A stretch of 64,000 nucleotides of DNA from Peptoniphilus lacrimalis DSM 7455 (GCF_000378725.1 NZ_KB900372.1:93470-157469), one strand, 5' to 3'. Shown: positions 34,784 through 47,668, counted from the first letter of the stretch. The notes: generated by a model from the letters alone, not told the origin. Numbers and translations: made by a program.

Positions 34784-35926
34784 TTACCTTTCTATGCTAT
34801 TATCCTTTTTCTTCTTTTCATCCACTTTCATATCCCCTTTAGCCTTAAATTCCTTTAATTTCCCTATTGTTGATGCTTTTGCTTTAGTATGCTCTTTAGC
34901 TTTTAATAACTTTGCAGAGTATACTTTTAGACTTGTGTATTCCTTATTATCCTTTCCCATACTTTTCTTTTCTTTGCCAAATAGGTGTACAAAATCTCCT
35001 TTTTTCAAATTTTTTACTTGATTGATTTTGTCATTATAGGCGTAGCAGCTTATGAATTTTGCATTTCCTTCCTTGTCATTTTCAGCAATAGATAAGGAGG
35101 CTACTTTAAAGTCCCTCCCATCTTTTGATTTTAAATCTTTAATTTCTATATCAGTTGCTATATTTCCATCTATATTTAATGTATCCTTCTCTTTATTATC
35201 TATATCTTTCATTTCTTTATCTCCTTGTTCTTGATTAGCTTCTAAGTTTTCTTTTAACTCTTCTTCGTCTATATATTCAATAAACTTTTCATCAATAAGA
35301 CCCATAACTGAATCGTTCATATAATTATCATAGGCATTATTAAGAACATTTTCATTTCCTACTCCTGTTTCAAGAGATATAATACCTTTTACAAATTCTT
35401 TATGATTATATTCTGCTAAAAAATCTATTGTATTTTTCATGCTTTCAAAATTTGTATTTTCCATGTTTGCTATTGTTTTTATATCACTTGCGTATCTAAC
35501 AGAATCCCATTCATACTTTCCACTTTCTTTATTAAACTCCACTCCTGTGGCTAAAATAAATTGATTCCCGTCAAATAAGGTCGCTTGATTATCTTTCACA
35601 TCCAGTACCATAGTGTCTCCAAATTCAGTTTCAATTACATTTCCCTTTTTTATATTCATTGCTATTCCTCCTTTTATTTTTTTATCTATCTCATCTGTGA
35701 AATCTTTTATTTCTTCTTCCTTCTCATCACTAATAATAAATTGTTTTATTTCTTCAACTGTTGGATCATCAATTGTAGTCTGAATAAATTCAACTAATTT
35801 ATCTTCTGAAGTGGCAAAATTTTTAATTCCATATTCAACTATATTGTTAATTATTCTATGAGTAGCACCATCAAAAGAAAAATTTTCTCGAATAAATTCA
35901 TTAAATCTATCTCTATCAAATTCCAT
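34784..35926 (-). CDS. ICE protein with C-terminal OB-fold (SSB-like)
   Basis: The product has 380 residues. The first 80 are acidic-helical (RFNEFIRENF, DPTVEEIKQFI). Residues about 89-130 form a small module starting MNIKKGNVIETEFGDTMVLD. A helical linker follows with EYNHKEFVKGIISLETGVG. Residues about 255-345 have the strand pattern of a single-stranded-DNA-binding OB-fold: GNIATDIEIKDLKSKDGRDF, SLSIAENDKEGNAKFISCYA and KKGDFVHLFGKEKKS. The tail is highly charged. It probably coats ssDNA during transfer or serves the giant helicase encoded just upstream. An internal ribosome site (GGAGGAAT) before the residue-89 methionine could give a second shorter product. Confidence 0.6.
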   Translation of the reverse strand: MEFDRDRFNEFIRENFSFDGATHRIINNIVEYGIKNFATSEDKLVEFIQTTIDDPTVEEIKQFIISDEKEEEIKDFTDEIDKKIKGGIAMNIKKGNVIETEFGDTMVLDVKDNQATLFDGNQFILATGVEFNKESGKYEWDSVRYASDIKTIANMENTNFESMKNTIDFLAEYNHKEFVKGIISLETGVGNENVLNNAYDNYMNDSVMGLIDEKFIEYIDEEELKENLEANQEQGDKEMKDIDNKEKDTLNIDGNIATDIEIKDLKSKDGRDFKVASLSIAENDKEGNAKFISCYAYNDKINQVKNLKKGDFVHLFGKEKKSMGKDNKEYTSLKVYSAKLLKAKEHTKAKASTIGKLKEFKAKGDMKVDEKKKKDNSIER

Positions 35927-35959
35927 ATTCTTTGTCCTCTAATAATCTCATTTAAAGTT

Positions 35960-38900
35960 TTATCTGCCACATGGTTCACTATTATTTATTTCTTTTATAT
36001 TATTATTTACTGCTAAATTTCCCTTATATTCCTTTAATTTATCCATAATAGATGTTTTTTCTTTCCTTTCAAAATCTCCTATTTCCTGCACTTTACTATC
36101 TCTAAAATCAGCATCATTTCTATCTATTATTCCATCTAAATCCATATCTTTAGATAATGGATCATAGAAGTTGCCATCATCATCTATTTCAAGTCCCATT
36201 ACTTCTCTCAGTTTTTCTTCATTTACTGATACAAGCTCACTAAAATTCCAAAAGCCAATAGATGTCTTTATCTGTACTAGCTCTTTTAAATCACTTGCAT
36301 CTAAGGGATCATAGGTGTATTGAAAGCTGTCAATTAGGTTCTTATCTACATAGGTGTTCATCTTGTAATTTATTAAATCTAAACTTACTTGTATTTCATG
36401 TTTTTCATCTGGTGTAGTTGTATAAGCTATTCCTATATCTGTTAAGTCAGGAAATATAGTATCAAAGTCCTCTAACCTGTTTTCTTCATCATATTCTCTG
36501 TTAAGGAAGTCTATCAATTCTTCCTTTACTTCTTCTAGTAATGGATTATCTTGGCTTATATCTTCACTTTTTCCCATATCTAGTAAATTATTAACTTCTG
36601 CAAGTCTTAGTGTCTTATCCTTTAAAAGTTCAGCTTGTGGAAATGTCTTTTGTATTTCAATTTTGGCTGTTTGAAATTGCTCTTCTGTATCTTTTAGTTT
36701 TGAAATTGTATTTTCTAATCTTTCTGGTAATTTATCTAATACATTATCCATTCTTGTTATATTACCTATTTCATCTGTTCCAAACTCTCCTCTATATTCT
36801 CCCTTACCTTTTAATATAAAGTTATATTTATTGAAAAAAGAATCATATTTTATGGATAAATCAAAATTTCTATATTCACCTATTTTTTCTCCATCTTTAT
36901 CCATTTCCCTATATATTTTAACTCCCTTAATTTTGTTCAACAAAAACTCTCCAGCTATTTTCTTATCTATATACTTCTTTCCGTCAATAATTAGAGAGGT
37001 AAATTTATTATCTTCTTTTAAATTTTTATCTACTTCTCTATAAGGCTCAACATTTTTAATATCTTCCTTTAAGTTCTCTATACTTTCTTTTAATCTTTCT
37101 ATTTCCTTTGGATAAAATTTAACTACTTTATCTTCCAGCTTGTAAAGATTTGATTTAAAATTGGACTCTAGCATTTTAAGTTTAGAAACTTCAACATCAA
37201 GGTCCATCTTCTCCTTTATTAATGGATTTCCTGTTGCAAGAGCTTTGATTTCGGCATAGTTTAATGTGGCTTCGTCTACATCTTCTGCAACTCTTACAGG
37301 AGTCTTTGACGTCATAATTTGGGAAATATATTTTTGTTTATTCTCTAAGGTTTGGAATAGGTAGGCATCAAAAGTATTTTCTGTTACATATCTAAATATA
37401 TGGACTTCCTTATTCTCATTTCCCTGCCTCACAATCCTGCCTGCCCTTTGAGAAAGATCAGCAGGTCTCCATGGTATATCAAGATCGTGAATTGCAATTA
37501 GTTTGTCTTGGGCATTAGTACCTGCTCCCATTTTCTGTGTTGAACCAAGTAAGACTCTTATTTCTCCTTTTCTTACCTTATCAAAGATAGCGTCTTTTTC
37601 CATATTGTTTTTTGCCTTATGAATAAATTCTATTTCATTTTCAGGTACTCCCATATCTATAAGTTTTGTTTTAATATCATCATAGATATTAAAATCACTA
37701 CTTGGTGTAGACATATCACAAAATATTAATTGAGCAGATTTTTTATCTTTATATTTATCCCAAATGCTAAACACATTTTTTATACAGGTATTCACCTTAC
37801 TATTAGGATCATCAGGAAGTAAAGGATTGATTAATCTTTGATCTAATGCCATCTTCTTCCCATCATTTGTTATTAATAGCATATTATCAACACTTGAATC
37901 TACCTGCTTATCACGAACCTTATCTGCTCTCTCGGAAAAAGTTTCAAGAATTTCTTTTTGTTCTTCGGTAGGCTTTGTTTTTATAGTTTCATAATGGGCA
38001 ATTGGTGTAGGAAGATTTAAAACATCAGCTGTTTTAATATCCATAAATCCTTTTACAGTATTCATAAGTTCAGGAAGATTATAAAATTTTGCAAATCTGG
38101 TTTTGCTCCTATAACCATTACCCTCAGGATTTAATTCTATTGCCGTTATTGTTTCTCCAAAAGTAGACGCCCAAGAATCGAAATGTTGTAATTTCATCTT
38201 TTTTAATTCATCATACTGTAAATATCTCTGCATGGTATAAAGTTCAGCCATACTGTTGCTTACTGGTGTACCTGTGGCAAATACTAATCCTTTATCATTA
38301 GTTATTTCATCCATATAGCGGCATTTCATAAGCATATCTGATGATTTTTGTGAATCTGTAGAAGTAATTCCTGCTACATTCCTCATTTTAGAAAATAGAT
38401 AGAGGTTTTTGTATGCGTGGGCTTCATCTACAAATAACTTATCTACTCCCAGTTCCTCAAAGGTTACAACGTCATCTTTCTTATAATCAGCATTTAGTTT
38501 TTCTAACTTTGTCTCTAATTTTTTCTTTGTTTTTTCTAATTGCTTTACAGTAAATCTTTGATCCCTTTCTCTTTTATATTCATCTATATAGTCAATTATT
38601 TCATCAATTTGACCTTGCAATTCATATTCTTGTCTTTCTTTTGATATAGGAATTTTTTCAAATTGACTGTGCCCTATAATAACAGCATCAAAACTTCCTG
38701 TAGCAATACGACTACAAAATCTTTTTCGTCTATCTGGTGTGAAGTCTTTTTCTGTAGCACATAATACATTAGCTCCTGGATAGAGTTCATTAAATTCTCT
38801 TCCAAATTGCTCTACGATGTGGTTAGGAACAACAAACATTGACTTATTACTCATACCAAGTCTTTTTGACTCCATGGCTATCCCTATCATTTCAAAGGTT

Positions 38901-41900
38901 TTTCCTGCTCCTACTTCATGAGCAAGTAAAGTATTTCCACCAAACAAACCTCTTGCTATGGCATCTTTTTGATGTGCTCTTAATTCTATTTCAGGATTCA
39001 TTCCTTCAAAAGTAAGATTAGATCCATCATATTCCCTTTGTCTTATGGAATTGAATCTTTCGTTATAATCTTCTACTAATCTATTTCTTCTTTCCACATC
39101 ATCAAATATCCAGCTTTTAAATTCTTCTTTTATCATCTCTTGCTTACTTCTTGCAAGCATTGTTTCTTTTTGATTAAGCACAGATTTTTTCTTTCCATCA
39201 CTGTCTTCTACTTGGTCAAATACCTTAGTATCTCTTAAATTTAAAGTATCTTCTATCAATTTGTAGGCATTTACCCTATTTGTACCATAGGTAAAAGAAG
39301 CAAGGTCATTGTCCCTATCAGAGCTTTTTCCTTCAACTCTATACTCTCCTGTAAAGTCAGAATACTTAATATCTATATTCCACCTTGATGAAACTGGTGT
39401 TTTCAACAAGTCAAACATAAATTTTTTGTAATCTTGTTCTGGTATCCATGTTGCGCCCATTCTAACTGTAATTTCACTTGCATCTAGTGCTTTAGGCATA
39501 ACTTCCATTAGTTTTGCTTTTTGAAAATGTAACTCCTTTAACTCTTCTTCTAACACCTCTCTATCTGCTGAATTTTCTTCCTTTTCTAATTCTCTTTCAA
39601 TATTTTTAATATAAGAGTCTACAACTTTAATTTTATCTCTTATATTTCCTGACAAATATTCATCAGCACTTACATAAGGTCTTGAAAAATCTCCTAACTC
39701 TTTAGCAGACTTAAATGGATTTATATCATTAGGTTCAAAGGAATCTAAATTTAAAAATATTTCTCCCTTTAATTCTTCTATTAATTTATCTCTTGTTTTT
39801 CCTGTCAATTCTTCCATATAATCAAAATTTATTTTCCCTTTTTGACTAATAGAGAGTACCAGAGCATCTATTGCCCTATCTGTATGATCTATTATGACAG
39901 CTTTTTTTATAGTTCTCTTGTTAAAGATATCAGATTTTCCTATAAAGTTGCCTTCTTTATCTAATTTTTCCAAAGTTGAAATTAAAGAAAAATTGGCATC
40001 TTCTCTAAATAACTTTTTATTGGTTTTTGAATTTAATCTTCCATGTTTGCTATTGAAATCATCGTAGAATTTATTTAGATTTTCTTGTTCTTTTTTTATC
40101 TCTTCATCTGAATAGTCTTCTCTTTGATAGGTTATAACTTTCCTTAGACTTTCATTTAATCTTAAATATTCTTTTACCTTATCTTTATCCTTTTGGTTTA
40201 AGGATATTCTTTGCATAATTGAATTTTCTCTAAAATATATTTCATCATCCACTAAAGCAAAAGAATAGTTTTTAACACTATCATCAGCTGGTATTGTTTC
40301 TTCTCCTAAATCATCATTTATTTGAGCTTCTTCATACCTACCTTGAATATTTTTAATGGCTTTTTTTAGTCCTTCTTCTAAAGAAATATCTTTATTTTCA
40401 ATACATGCAAGGCTTGTCCCAAATCTTGACGATATTTCTTCCATAGTCCCTATTACCATCTGAGGGTTATCTACAAAGTATTTATTATATAGTAGTCCTT
40501 TTTCGTTTTCATCTAGCTTTACCCATTCTTCATCTATCTTTAATAGCCTATCTCTCTTTTTTAAAAAGATTATATCTGAAGTTACTTCTGTTCCTGCTAC
40601 TCCTTTAAATGTTCTATTAGGTAGTCGTATTGCGCCTAAAAACTCCGCCCTTTCTGATATATATCTTCTAACATCTTCACTTTTTTTATCCATAGTCCCA
40701 GATGAAGTTATAAAGGCAATGATGCCGCCATCTCTAACCTTATCTAAAGTTTTAGCAAAAAAATAATCGTGAATTAGAAAGTTATTTCTTTCATACTCAC
40801 GATCTGCTACTTTAAATTCTCCAAAAGGAATATTTCCTATAGCCACATCAAATAGGTTATTAGAAAAATTGGTTTCTTCAAATCCTTTTATTTGTATATT
40901 GGCATTAGGGTAAAGTTCTTTAGCAATTTGTCCACTAATCCTATCTAATTCAACTCCATAAAAGTTTGACTCTTTCATTTCTTCAGGTAGATTTCCTATA
41001 AATCTCCCTGTCCCAGCACTTGGTTCTAATATATTTCCTTTTTCAAAGCCAAGATTAGAAAGACTTTCATAGATAGAGTCTATAACTACTTTTGGCGTAT
41101 AAAAAGCCGTTAAGGTTGATTCTCTCGCCCTATTATATTCTTCCCCAGTTAGATTTTCTTTTAAAAAATTTCTTGCATCAAGCCATTGACCTTCCTTTTC
41201 TTCATCGAATACATCAGAAAGTCCTCCCCAGCCGATATACTTTGCTAAAATTTCCTGTTCATCTTTTCTTGCACTTCTATTTTCTTTTTCTAAAGCTTTT
41301 AAGACATTTATAGCTTCAATGTTGTTTTTTAATCTCTGTGAAGGTGGTAGGTTTTCTTCTTCATTAATAATTTTATAGTTTTCTAAAGAAACTTCAGAAA
41401 CCCCTTCTATATTTTCTCTATCAGTCCTTATTAAATCATTATTTTCTTTCCATTCCTTATATTCTTCTAACTTCTTATCAATAGTTTCTTTTCTATGAGT
41501 GGTTAATTTTAATGAATTACCATCTCCGTCAATTTTGTCAATTCCTTTGAGGTAAGAAAAAGGTAGAGTAAATTCCCTATAATTTTTTGGATTAGACGAA
41601 CTATATACTAAAAATTCTTCATTTTCATTATCTACTCTTACTATAAACTGATCAGCAACAAGAGAAGATTTATTATTTATTACATCAAGGCTTTTATGTA
41701 AAAGCCCTGAATTGTCTTTTTTAACTTTTTCTTCGTTTTTATTGTCAATATCTTCAAAGCTAATTTGTTCTATTAATTCCTCTTTATCGATAGATTGTTT
41801 TTTACTTAATTTATCTTTTTCACTAGATTTATATTCTTCTAAATCTTCCTTTCTTACAAAAATATTAGAAACAGGTCTTTCTCTACTATATATTACTTCA

Positions 41901-44900
41901 GTAATAACACTCTTATCTATTGAACTTAAAGCTAATCTACCCATTCCAGCTTCATTAAATTCGTTCTCTTTAATAAAATATTCCTTATTTCTAAATTGAA
42001 CTGGTAATCCTAAAAGACTATAATCTTCTATTTCTAACGGAATTAATTCCTCTTTTTTTATAACTTCTAAATCAAGATCTTTGTAGTCATTAAAAAGAAT
42101 TGTTTCACTTCCGGTAATAAACCCATTCATTAGTCCTGTGCTATCTTCTAATTCTATAGTTTTAGGACTTGTAGCATCGTTAATGGCGGTTATAGTGTAT
42201 TCTTTTTCTTTGTATCTAACACTCATACCTTCTTTAAATGGATTTTCTTCTTGCCTTGTTCTATCATTTTCTATTTGCTGATTTAAATATCCATTTAAAA
42301 GCACTTCTCTATGTTTGTCATCAAGTAAATAAGGTAAGTTACTTAATATGTCCTTATAACTTTTATATTTTATAGCTTGATTAGAATTTAAAATATACCC
42401 ATTGTATCGTAAATTTTGTTTAAGAGATTTCCCCTTAACATCTAAGATTAGCTCTACCTTATACCCTTCTTTTCCATCTATAATATTTTCTGGTTTTTTT
42501 AATAATCCATCTTCTATTTTCTTTGATAGTAGTAAGTATTCTTCATTTTGAGGATCAAAATAGTATTCCCCTTTTTCTTTGATATCTTTATCTATTAACT
42601 TGGAAAGAACTTCTTTTTTATCTCTTATTTCTTCAATTTTTGATTTTTCTTCTTGAGATAAATTTATATTAAAAGTAATTTTATTTTTTTCATTTATATG
42701 TGCTAAATTTTGATATGCTCCATTGATTTCAAGATTTTTATTAAAAACATATATATCATTATAGTAATCTGGAAATTGCTGATTAAAGCTTTGAACATCT
42801 ATATCATAGCCTTCCTCAAATTTTGTAACTTTATCATCAGTAATTTCAAATAATCCTTCTCTTTCCAATTCTAATACATCATTTAAATTTGTAAGGTTTA
42901 CTTCTTTCATTTTGACAGTAATTTCATCAAACAAACTGTCTATTTTTCTGCTATCCTCAAAAGATTTCCCTTTATATAAAGTATAGATCTTTCCTTGTGA
43001 GTTTTCCTTTCTTGGATAAACTCTAATTCCTGTCTCTTCTAGTTCTATATCCTTTGTTTTCTCTTTATCTACTAAAGCGTAATAAATTCCTACTTTTACT
43101 GCTATTTTATCTTCTACAATATCTTTTGTTAATTTTTCTTCTACTTCATTTCTTAATACTTCTAAAGCTTTTAAATCGCTTTCTTTAAAGGAATGTGAGA
43201 ATAGTTTTAAGTCCTTATCAAAATAGGCATCATATGAATAATATGTTATTTGATTATGGTTATTATCATATCCACTGGAAATATTTTTTATTTTTAAATA
43301 TTTATTATCCTCTGTTTTAACTATATCTCCCACTTTTATAGAGAGTATCTCCTTATCATCTTCTATATTGTTTTCATGTGAATTATTTAAATATTCTCTA
43401 TATCTATGTTCTATTCTAATGCCTAATTCTTTAACCTTATCTATTGACTTCATATCATCTGGAAGATTTCCCTGCTTATCGGCAACTTCTCTCATGATTT
43501 TCGCATATTCTCTTTGAAATACAGAATTAAAACTTGCTAAGGTATTATTTCCTAAGTTATCTCTTGCCTTTATAATTTCATTTTCTAAAACTTTATCCTT
43601 AACTAATACATCGAAAAGTATATCTTCAATTTGGTCTATGGAAATTATTTTTTCATCTATCTTATTTTCTTCTATAGTTTGATTAAGTTCTATCTTATTT
43701 TCTTCTATAGTTTGATTAAGTTCTATCTGACTTTTTCCTATTTGTTCATAAAGAAATTCAAAGTCTCTTTGGTTGATCTCGTTTCCATCACCTATGTCTA
43801 TCTTATAGTGATCAACTATTTTCCCATCTACTATATGGTTAAAATAGAATTTGGAATACCCCTCCCACTTTTCAGTCATCTGCCCATATTCGTCTTCTCC
43901 TAAGGTCTTATTATGAAGTCTTATCTTTTCATCTATTTCCCTTATTTCATCTAATAGTTCTTTAGTCAGCCTTTGTCCTGCATAATCTTTTTCTATTAGA
44001 CTCGAACCCTCATTAAACTCAATTATCCAATAATCATCTTTTATATGGCTATCTATATCAAAATCTATATTCTCTTTATTTTTATTAGTATAAAATTCCT
44101 TAAATTCTTCAAAACCATTTACTATATCATCATCTATAACTTCTTTGTTAGAATTAACTACAATATTTGGAATATCATCATATCGACTTTGACTTTCTAA
44201 AAGGTAATATTCTCTTCCTTCTATTTCTTCCTTTTCTTTAATATAAAAAGTGTCATGTATTCCCTCAAGAATAATTCCATCGTCTAACTGGTCTAATGGT
44301 ATATCTAATTGTTTTTCAAAGGCTATGGAATATATTTCTTCTTTTAAAAAGTTTGGTATAAATTCATCATAAATGATAAGTTTTCCATCATCACCTATAC
44401 TTGCTACGGACTGTCCTTGATAATAATATATAGAACTGTTATTTGTTCTTTCTATATATACATCATTATCAGTTGGAGGCAAATCATCTTGATAATTTAT
44501 ATACTCCTGGCTTTCTTTTTCTGTTTTATTTATTTCCTGATCTGTTTTTTTCTCCCTATTTTCTTCAAAACTTTCCTCATCTATATATCTATTCTTTTTA
44601 ATAAGGTCATTGATTCTTCTTGCAACATTAGACCAAGATAGTAGTATTTCTTTTGCATTACCTTTATTATATTTTATTCCCTTCGCATCGTGCCACTCAC
44701 CACTTCCTCTTGCAGCAGATAGTGCATGAGAACTTCCACCTACGCCATATTCATTTTTCAAGAAATCTGCTTGTTCTTTTAAATCATGCTTTTCAGTAAA
44801 AAATTCATATATTCTTTTCTTTCCATCAGAAAACCCGCTTCCTCTTTTTAGGCTTTCATCTATTTCATCTTGTGTTATAAAACTCTGAATAGGTGCAATA

Positions 44901-46918
44901 TCCTTTAAATTTGACCTATATAATTTTCTTTCTATTTCTAAATCATTGATATCATTATAGATTCTAGATAATTTATAATGATGAAATCTTAAAATATCAG
45001 GATTAATCTTATATTCTTCTAAAAATACCTCGTATTCTTTTCTGAGTTTATTTATAAAATTTTTATCTTCAAGTTTTTTCCCGAGATTTTCTTTTTCATC
45101 TGGGAAGCCTCTTCCTTTTATATCATTAAGACTGGTTAGATATCTGTCATCAGTTTCATCAGTAAGATCTCTCTTTAAATACAATAATTTTTCTGCTATT
45201 TTTTCTCTTTCATATGCAGCACTTTCTACAATCTCAACATTGCTAGCAAATTCTCCTCTATCTAATAAATTATTAATATTATTAGCTAAATCTTTCCAAG
45301 AAACTATTTGCCCTTCTCTATATCTTGCCTCATCTCCATCTTTAAAAATTGCTCCTTCCTTTCCAAACCATGCAGATATCTTTCTTCCTTCAATTTCAAG
45401 ACCATTGGCTCCCCTATATATTTCTTTCAAAAAGTTTGCCTGTTCTTCTAAAGATTTACCCTTAGAAAATTCTGCTATTACTGCCAATCTTCCATCTTCA
45501 TGATTTCCTCCATGAATTAAAAACGTATCTATTTCTCTTTGACTTATTGGATTTGAGAAGGATATTTGCTCTCCCTGATTTTTAGCAGAAAAAAAGGAAG
45601 TAGACTCTACTTCCTCATTTTTTAGATTAAGATTATCTCCCTTTCCCCTATTTCTTGCAGGGTCATATCCATGTTCTTCTTCAATCTCAGATATTTCAGA
45701 TAGTCCTCTTCTTTCAGTTCTTCTGTCAGCCCCCAAGTTTCCATCATTTTGACTTCTTCCCTCGTGATAAAGGCCTCTATCTCTTTTTCCTTTGATAGAA
45801 GATGATCCATCAATATCCCTTGCAAATACATTATCTGATAATCCTCTTCTTTGTTCTCCTTGAGAAAGTTCAATCTCATCCTTCCCCATCTGTTGAGTTT
45901 CTTTAAATCTATTTCCTTGGGAATTGCCATATTGGGTATTAGGACTTCCATGCCTTCCTCCAATTCTTCCATCTTGTATGTCCCTCCCTGTCTCTCGAAG
46001 GAATTCTCCTTGACGATTGGTGTGTAAATTCCCTCCTCCATGAGGTATTCCTTGCCTGCCAATGTTACTTTCTCGTTCATCTTCCAAGCCTCCTTTTTTT
46101 AAATTTATTTCACCGTTTATATCAGAACTTAATTTATTATAACGCTCCTTAAGCTCTTTTGTCTGCTCCAAATCTTTTCTTTCTTGAATTTTCTCTAAAA
46201 TTTCTAATCTTTTTATTTCCCTTCCCAAATCAAGTAAGATATTTTTACTTATATTAGCACTTATACTTAATACTTTGTCTATGTCCGAACTTGATATTTT
46301 AGACAGTAAAGATAAGTTTTCTCCTTTTAGCTGATATGAGACCTCCATTCTCTCGCTTATGGAAATTTTTACGGATTCTTTTAACAAATTAAAAAGGTCT
46401 ACCTTTTGAATGCTTTTTAAACTTTCATCAGATAGACTTTCTAAAATTTTATTGAATTTTCCTCTAACATTACTTTCTACTAAGGCATCAATTTTATCTT
46501 CTTGGCTTAATAGAAGCTTACTATCTTTTTCTTTAAACTTATCTATCAGGTCATCTAGTAAGTTTAAATGCTTTTTGCTATCATATTTCCATAACTTTAC
46601 CTCAGAAATATTATGATTAATACTTACTGTTTGCCTTATGTCGAAGATATATTTTATCCTTCCACTATCTATATCTAAAAGTGGTATTCCTTTTTCACCT
46701 CTTTTAACGCTTCTACCTATACTTTTCCAATAATCAAATTCTGCACAGGCTGTTGCTTTTGGATCCATATTGTATATAGATATTTGATGTATATATGGAT
46801 ACTTATAGTTATTGCCTGATACCTTTAAATATTCCTCATATTTTTTTATATCTTTCTTAAATTCTTCTTTTGCAAGATAGATTGTTCTGCTTAAATCTAC
46901 TATATCATATCTTGGCAT
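35960..46918 (-). CDS. Giant ICE protein: ArdC-like, N6-methylase-like and SNF2-type helicase domains
   Basis: The start at 46918 is chosen because AGGAGG lies six bases upstream. The product has 3652 residues. The N-terminus (about 1-90, [27 protein letters not shown]) resembles ArdC antirestriction-type domains. Two similar modules of about 110 residues start near 455 and 680 (EIDxxL, EQAxFLKxxYxG). Many short ICE-type modules follow. A methylase-like domain has EPSAGTGRF at about 1961 and GNIPFGEF at about 2024 (NIPF, not the catalytic NPPY/F). The helicase has AHEVGAGKT (about 2664), DEAHAY (about 2829), ATGTPVSNS (about 2873), [13 protein letters not shown] (about 3121) and [11 protein letters not shown] (about 3154). 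A calcium-loop-like motif [12 protein letters not shown] lies near 3585. Such proteins are typical of Tn1549/CTn-type ICEs and are thought to protect or process incoming DNA. Confidence 0.85.
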   Translation of the reverse strand: MPRYDIVDLSRTIYLAKEEFKKDIKKYEEYLKVSGNNYKYPYIHQISIYNMDPKATACAEFDYWKSIGRSVKRGEKGIPLLDIDSGRIKYIFDIRQTVSINHNISEVKLWKYDSKKHLNLLDDLIDKFKEKDSKLLLSQEDKIDALVESNVRGKFNKILESLSDESLKSIQKVDLFNLLKESVKISISERMEVSYQLKGENLSLLSKISSSDIDKVLSISANISKNILLDLGREIKRLEILEKIQERKDLEQTKELKERYNKLSSDINGEINLKKGGLEDERESNIGRQGIPHGGGNLHTNRQGEFLRETGRDIQDGRIGGRHGSPNTQYGNSQGNRFKETQQMGKDEIELSQGEQRRGLSDNVFARDIDGSSSIKGKRDRGLYHEGRSQNDGNLGADRRTERRGLSEISEIEEEHGYDPARNRGKGDNLNLKNEEVESTSFFSAKNQGEQISFSNPISQREIDTFLIHGGNHEDGRLAVIAEFSKGKSLEEQANFLKEIYRGANGLEIEGRKISAWFGKEGAIFKDGDEARYREGQIVSWKDLANNINNLLDRGEFASNVEIVESAAYEREKIAEKLLYLKRDLTDETDDRYLTSLNDIKGRGFPDEKENLGKKLEDKNFINKLRKEYEVFLEEYKINPDILRFHHYKLSRIYNDINDLEIERKLYRSNLKDIAPIQSFITQDEIDESLKRGSGFSDGKKRIYEFFTEKHDLKEQADFLKNEYGVGGSSHALSAARGSGEWHDAKGIKYNKGNAKEILLSWSNVARRINDLIKKNRYIDEESFEENREKKTDQEINKTEKESQEYINYQDDLPPTDNDVYIERTNNSSIYYYQGQSVASIGDDGKLIIYDEFIPNFLKEEIYSIAFEKQLDIPLDQLDDGIILEGIHDTFYIKEKEEIEGREYYLLESQSRYDDIPNIVVNSNKEVIDDDIVNGFEEFKEFYTNKNKENIDFDIDSHIKDDYWIIEFNEGSSLIEKDYAGQRLTKELLDEIREIDEKIRLHNKTLGEDEYGQMTEKWEGYSKFYFNHIVDGKIVDHYKIDIGDGNEINQRDFEFLYEQIGKSQIELNQTIEENKIELNQTIEENKIDEKIISIDQIEDILFDVLVKDKVLENEIIKARDNLGNNTLASFNSVFQREYAKIMREVADKQGNLPDDMKSIDKVKELGIRIEHRYREYLNNSHENNIEDDKEILSIKVGDIVKTEDNKYLKIKNISSGYDNNHNQITYYSYDAYFDKDLKLFSHSFKESDLKALEVLRNEVEEKLTKDIVEDKIAVKVGIYYALVDKEKTKDIELEETGIRVYPRKENSQGKIYTLYKGKSFEDSRKIDSLFDEITVKMKEVNLTNLNDVLELEREGLFEITDDKVTKFEEGYDIDVQSFNQQFPDYYNDIYVFNKNLEINGAYQNLAHINEKNKITFNINLSQEEKSKIEEIRDKKEVLSKLIDKDIKEKGEYYFDPQNEEYLLLSKKIEDGLLKKPENIIDGKEGYKVELILDVKGKSLKQNLRYNGYILNSNQAIKYKSYKDILSNLPYLLDDKHREVLLNGYLNQQIENDRTRQEENPFKEGMSVRYKEKEYTITAINDATSPKTIELEDSTGLMNGFITGSETILFNDYKDLDLEVIKKEELIPLEIEDYSLLGLPVQFRNKEYFIKENEFNEAGMGRLALSSIDKSVITEVIYSRERPVSNIFVRKEDLEEYKSSEKDKLSKKQSIDKEELIEQISFEDIDNKNEEKVKKDNSGLLHKSLDVINNKSSLVADQFIVRVDNENEEFLVYSSSNPKNYREFTLPFSYLKGIDKIDGDGNSLKLTTHRKETIDKKLEEYKEWKENNDLIRTDRENIEGVSEVSLENYKIINEEENLPPSQRLKNNIEAINVLKALEKENRSARKDEQEILAKYIGWGGLSDVFDEEKEGQWLDARNFLKENLTGEEYNRARESTLTAFYTPKVVIDSIYESLSNLGFEKGNILEPSAGTGRFIGNLPEEMKESNFYGVELDRISGQIAKELYPNANIQIKGFEETNFSNNLFDVAIGNIPFGEFKVADREYERNNFLIHDYFFAKTLDKVRDGGIIAFITSSGTMDKKSEDVRRYISERAEFLGAIRLPNRTFKGVAGTEVTSDIIFLKKRDRLLKIDEEWVKLDENEKGLLYNKYFVDNPQMVIGTMEEISSRFGTSLACIENKDISLEEGLKKAIKNIQGRYEEAQINDDLGEETIPADDSVKNYSFALVDDEIYFRENSIMQRISLNQKDKDKVKEYLRLNESLRKVITYQREDYSDEEIKKEQENLNKFYDDFNSKHGRLNSKTNKKLFREDANFSLISTLEKLDKEGNFIGKSDIFNKRTIKKAVIIDHTDRAIDALVLSISQKGKINFDYMEELTGKTRDKLIEELKGEIFLNLDSFEPNDINPFKSAKELGDFSRPYVSADEYLSGNIRDKIKVVDSYIKNIERELEKEENSADREVLEEELKELHFQKAKLMEVMPKALDASEITVRMGATWIPEQDYKKFMFDLLKTPVSSRWNIDIKYSDFTGEYRVEGKSSDRDNDLASFTYGTNRVNAYKLIEDTLNLRDTKVFDQVEDSDGKKKSVLNQKETMLARSKQEMIKEEFKSWIFDDVERRNRLVEDYNERFNSIRQREYDGSNLTFEGMNPEIELRAHQKDAIARGLFGGNTLLAHEVGAGKTFEMIGIAMESKRLGMSNKSMFVVPNHIVEQFGREFNELYPGANVLCATEKDFTPDRRKRFCSRIATGSFDAVIIGHSQFEKIPISKERQEYELQGQIDEIIDYIDEYKRERDQRFTVKQLEKTKKKLETKLEKLNADYKKDDVVTFEELGVDKLFVDEAHAYKNLYLFSKMRNVAGITSTDSQKSSDMLMKCRYMDEITNDKGLVFATGTPVSNSMAELYTMQRYLQYDELKKMKLQHFDSWASTFGETITAIELNPEGNGYRSKTRFAKFYNLPELMNTVKGFMDIKTADVLNLPTPIAHYETIKTKPTEEQKEILETFSERADKVRDKQVDSSVDNMLLITNDGKKMALDQRLINPLLPDDPNSKVNTCIKNVFSIWDKYKDKKSAQLIFCDMSTPSSDFNIYDDIKTKLIDMGVPENEIEFIHKAKNNMEKDAIFDKVRKGEIRVLLGSTQKMGAGTNAQDKLIAIHDLDIPWRPADLSQRAGRIVRQGNENKEVHIFRYVTENTFDAYLFQTLENKQKYISQIMTSKTPVRVAEDVDEATLNYAEIKALATGNPLIKEKMDLDVEVSKLKMLESNFKSNLYKLEDKVVKFYPKEIERLKESIENLKEDIKNVEPYREVDKNLKEDNKFTSLIIDGKKYIDKKIAGEFLLNKIKGVKIYREMDKDGEKIGEYRNFDLSIKYDSFFNKYNFILKGKGEYRGEFGTDEIGNITRMDNVLDKLPERLENTISKLKDTEEQFQTAKIEIQKTFPQAELLKDKTLRLAEVNNLLDMGKSEDISQDNPLLEEVKEELIDFLNREYDEENRLEDFDTIFPDLTDIGIAYTTTPDEKHEIQVSLDLINYKMNTYVDKNLIDSFQYTYDPLDASDLKELVQIKTSIGFWNFSELVSVNEEKLREVMGLEIDDDGNFYDPLSKDMDLDGIIDRNDADFRDSKVQEIGDFERKEKTSIMDKLKEYKGNLAVNNNIKEINNSEPCGR

Positions 46919-47112
46919 TTTATCCCTCCTCATTATAGTGATAAAAATGAACTAAATTTTTATATATTTATTTATTAAACTTTATTTCTTTCTATTTTTT
47001 AAATTTCTGTAAGCAAAAGATAACTTTAGCATGTCATTTACTCTATCTTTTTATTGCAATAAAAAAACGATTAGAATTTTTTACTTTTCAAATCGCTTTA
47101 ACTGCCTTTATC

Positions 47113-47535
47113 CTATTGCTTCCAATCCAACATTGCTTTTTCTAACTTTGAAAAATTACAATTTGCTCTTCTTATAATTCCTGTTTTCTTTTGATTTTTG
47201 TATATTTTTTCTACCTTTATCAAGATCTTTGTTTTTATTTTTAAACAAAAAGCATATTCTTTTTGAAATAAGTCTTTATATCTGATATCTTCAAGTTCGT
47301 TAAAATCAATTCTTTCATAACAATCAGTCGGTACAGGAATCATTTTCTTAATATCCAATATAGATAATATGTGCAATTTTTCTTTATCAGAATAATATTT
47401 GTAAATATCTCCATCTATAGTAATACTATTATCGATCACTTCATAAATTAAAAAATGCTCATCAGAAACATTCTTCCATTTTTTGCGTTTTCCTTTGCAG
47501 AAGAAATTGGAATAAAAAAATAGAAAGGTTTTAAC
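47113..47535 (-). pseudogene. Type III toxin (ToxN/AbiQ family), 5'-truncated and frameshifted
   Basis: The final frame (108 residues from 47439) contains KKMIPVPTDCYERIDFNELE, YKDLFQKEYAFCLKIKTKIL and CNFSKLEKAMLDW, the C-terminal half of ToxN/AbiQ endoribonucleases including the NFSxLE ending. Upstream in the same frame KKWKNVSDEHFLIYEV continues the fold. A different frame gives FYFFIPISSAKE, corresponding to the PLSSPK region. A frameshift near 47480-47490 separates the two. About 45 N-terminal residues, including the start and ribosome site, are missing, and the antitoxin terminator abuts directly. The toxin is therefore probably inactive. Confidence 0.65.
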
Positions 47536-47541
47536 CTCTCT
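47511..47541 (-). terminator. Terminator between the antitoxin RNA repeats and the toxin
   Basis: On the minus strand AGAGAGGTT pairs with AACCTTTCT around AA and is followed by ATTTTTTTATT. Type III systems carry such a terminator between the antitoxin repeats and the toxin, where it limits toxin expression. Here it overlaps the toxin remnant. Confidence 0.7.
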
Positions 47542-47549
47542 GTTTGCTT

Positions 47550-47628
47550 TAATATTTTACCTTTGGGATGTAGGTAGTTATACACCTTCTTTAATGCTCC
47601 ACCTTTAACGGTAGCGGGACACCATCTT
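47550..47628 (-). ncRNA. ToxI-like antitoxin RNA, two tandem repeats
   Basis: Repeat one (47592-47628) reads AAGATGGTGTCCCGCTACCG, then TTAAAGGTGGAGCATTA. Repeat two (47550-47591) reads AAGAAGGTGTATAACTACCT, then ACATCCCAAAGGT and AAAATATTA. Both share AAGAxGGTG, a four-base spacer, CTACC and a closing ATTA. This matches the layout of ToxI repeats, where GGTG and CTACC pair in the pseudoknot that inhibits ToxN. The repeat number is low compared with characterised systems. It is preceded by a consensus promoter. Confidence 0.65.
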
Positions 47629-47639
47629 TATCTTATAAG

Positions 47640-47668
47640 AGTATAACGTATATTTATAGTAATGTCAA
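47640..47668 (-). promoter_or_regulatory. Consensus sigma-A promoter of the antitoxin RNA
   Basis: A perfect TTGACA (-35) is separated by 17 bases from TATACT (-10). Transcription would begin a few bases before the first repeat. Confidence 0.75.

Noticed and set aside
45622..46080. 152-residue frame inside the giant helicase gene
   Set aside because: It lies in another frame of a region coding a glutamine/arginine/glycine-rich part of the giant protein. It has no ribosome site, so it is a shadow.
46934..47112. Gap between the giant helicase and the toxin remnant as a hidden gene
   Set aside because: It is AT-rich with no open frame of meaningful length and no clear hairpin with a U-tract.
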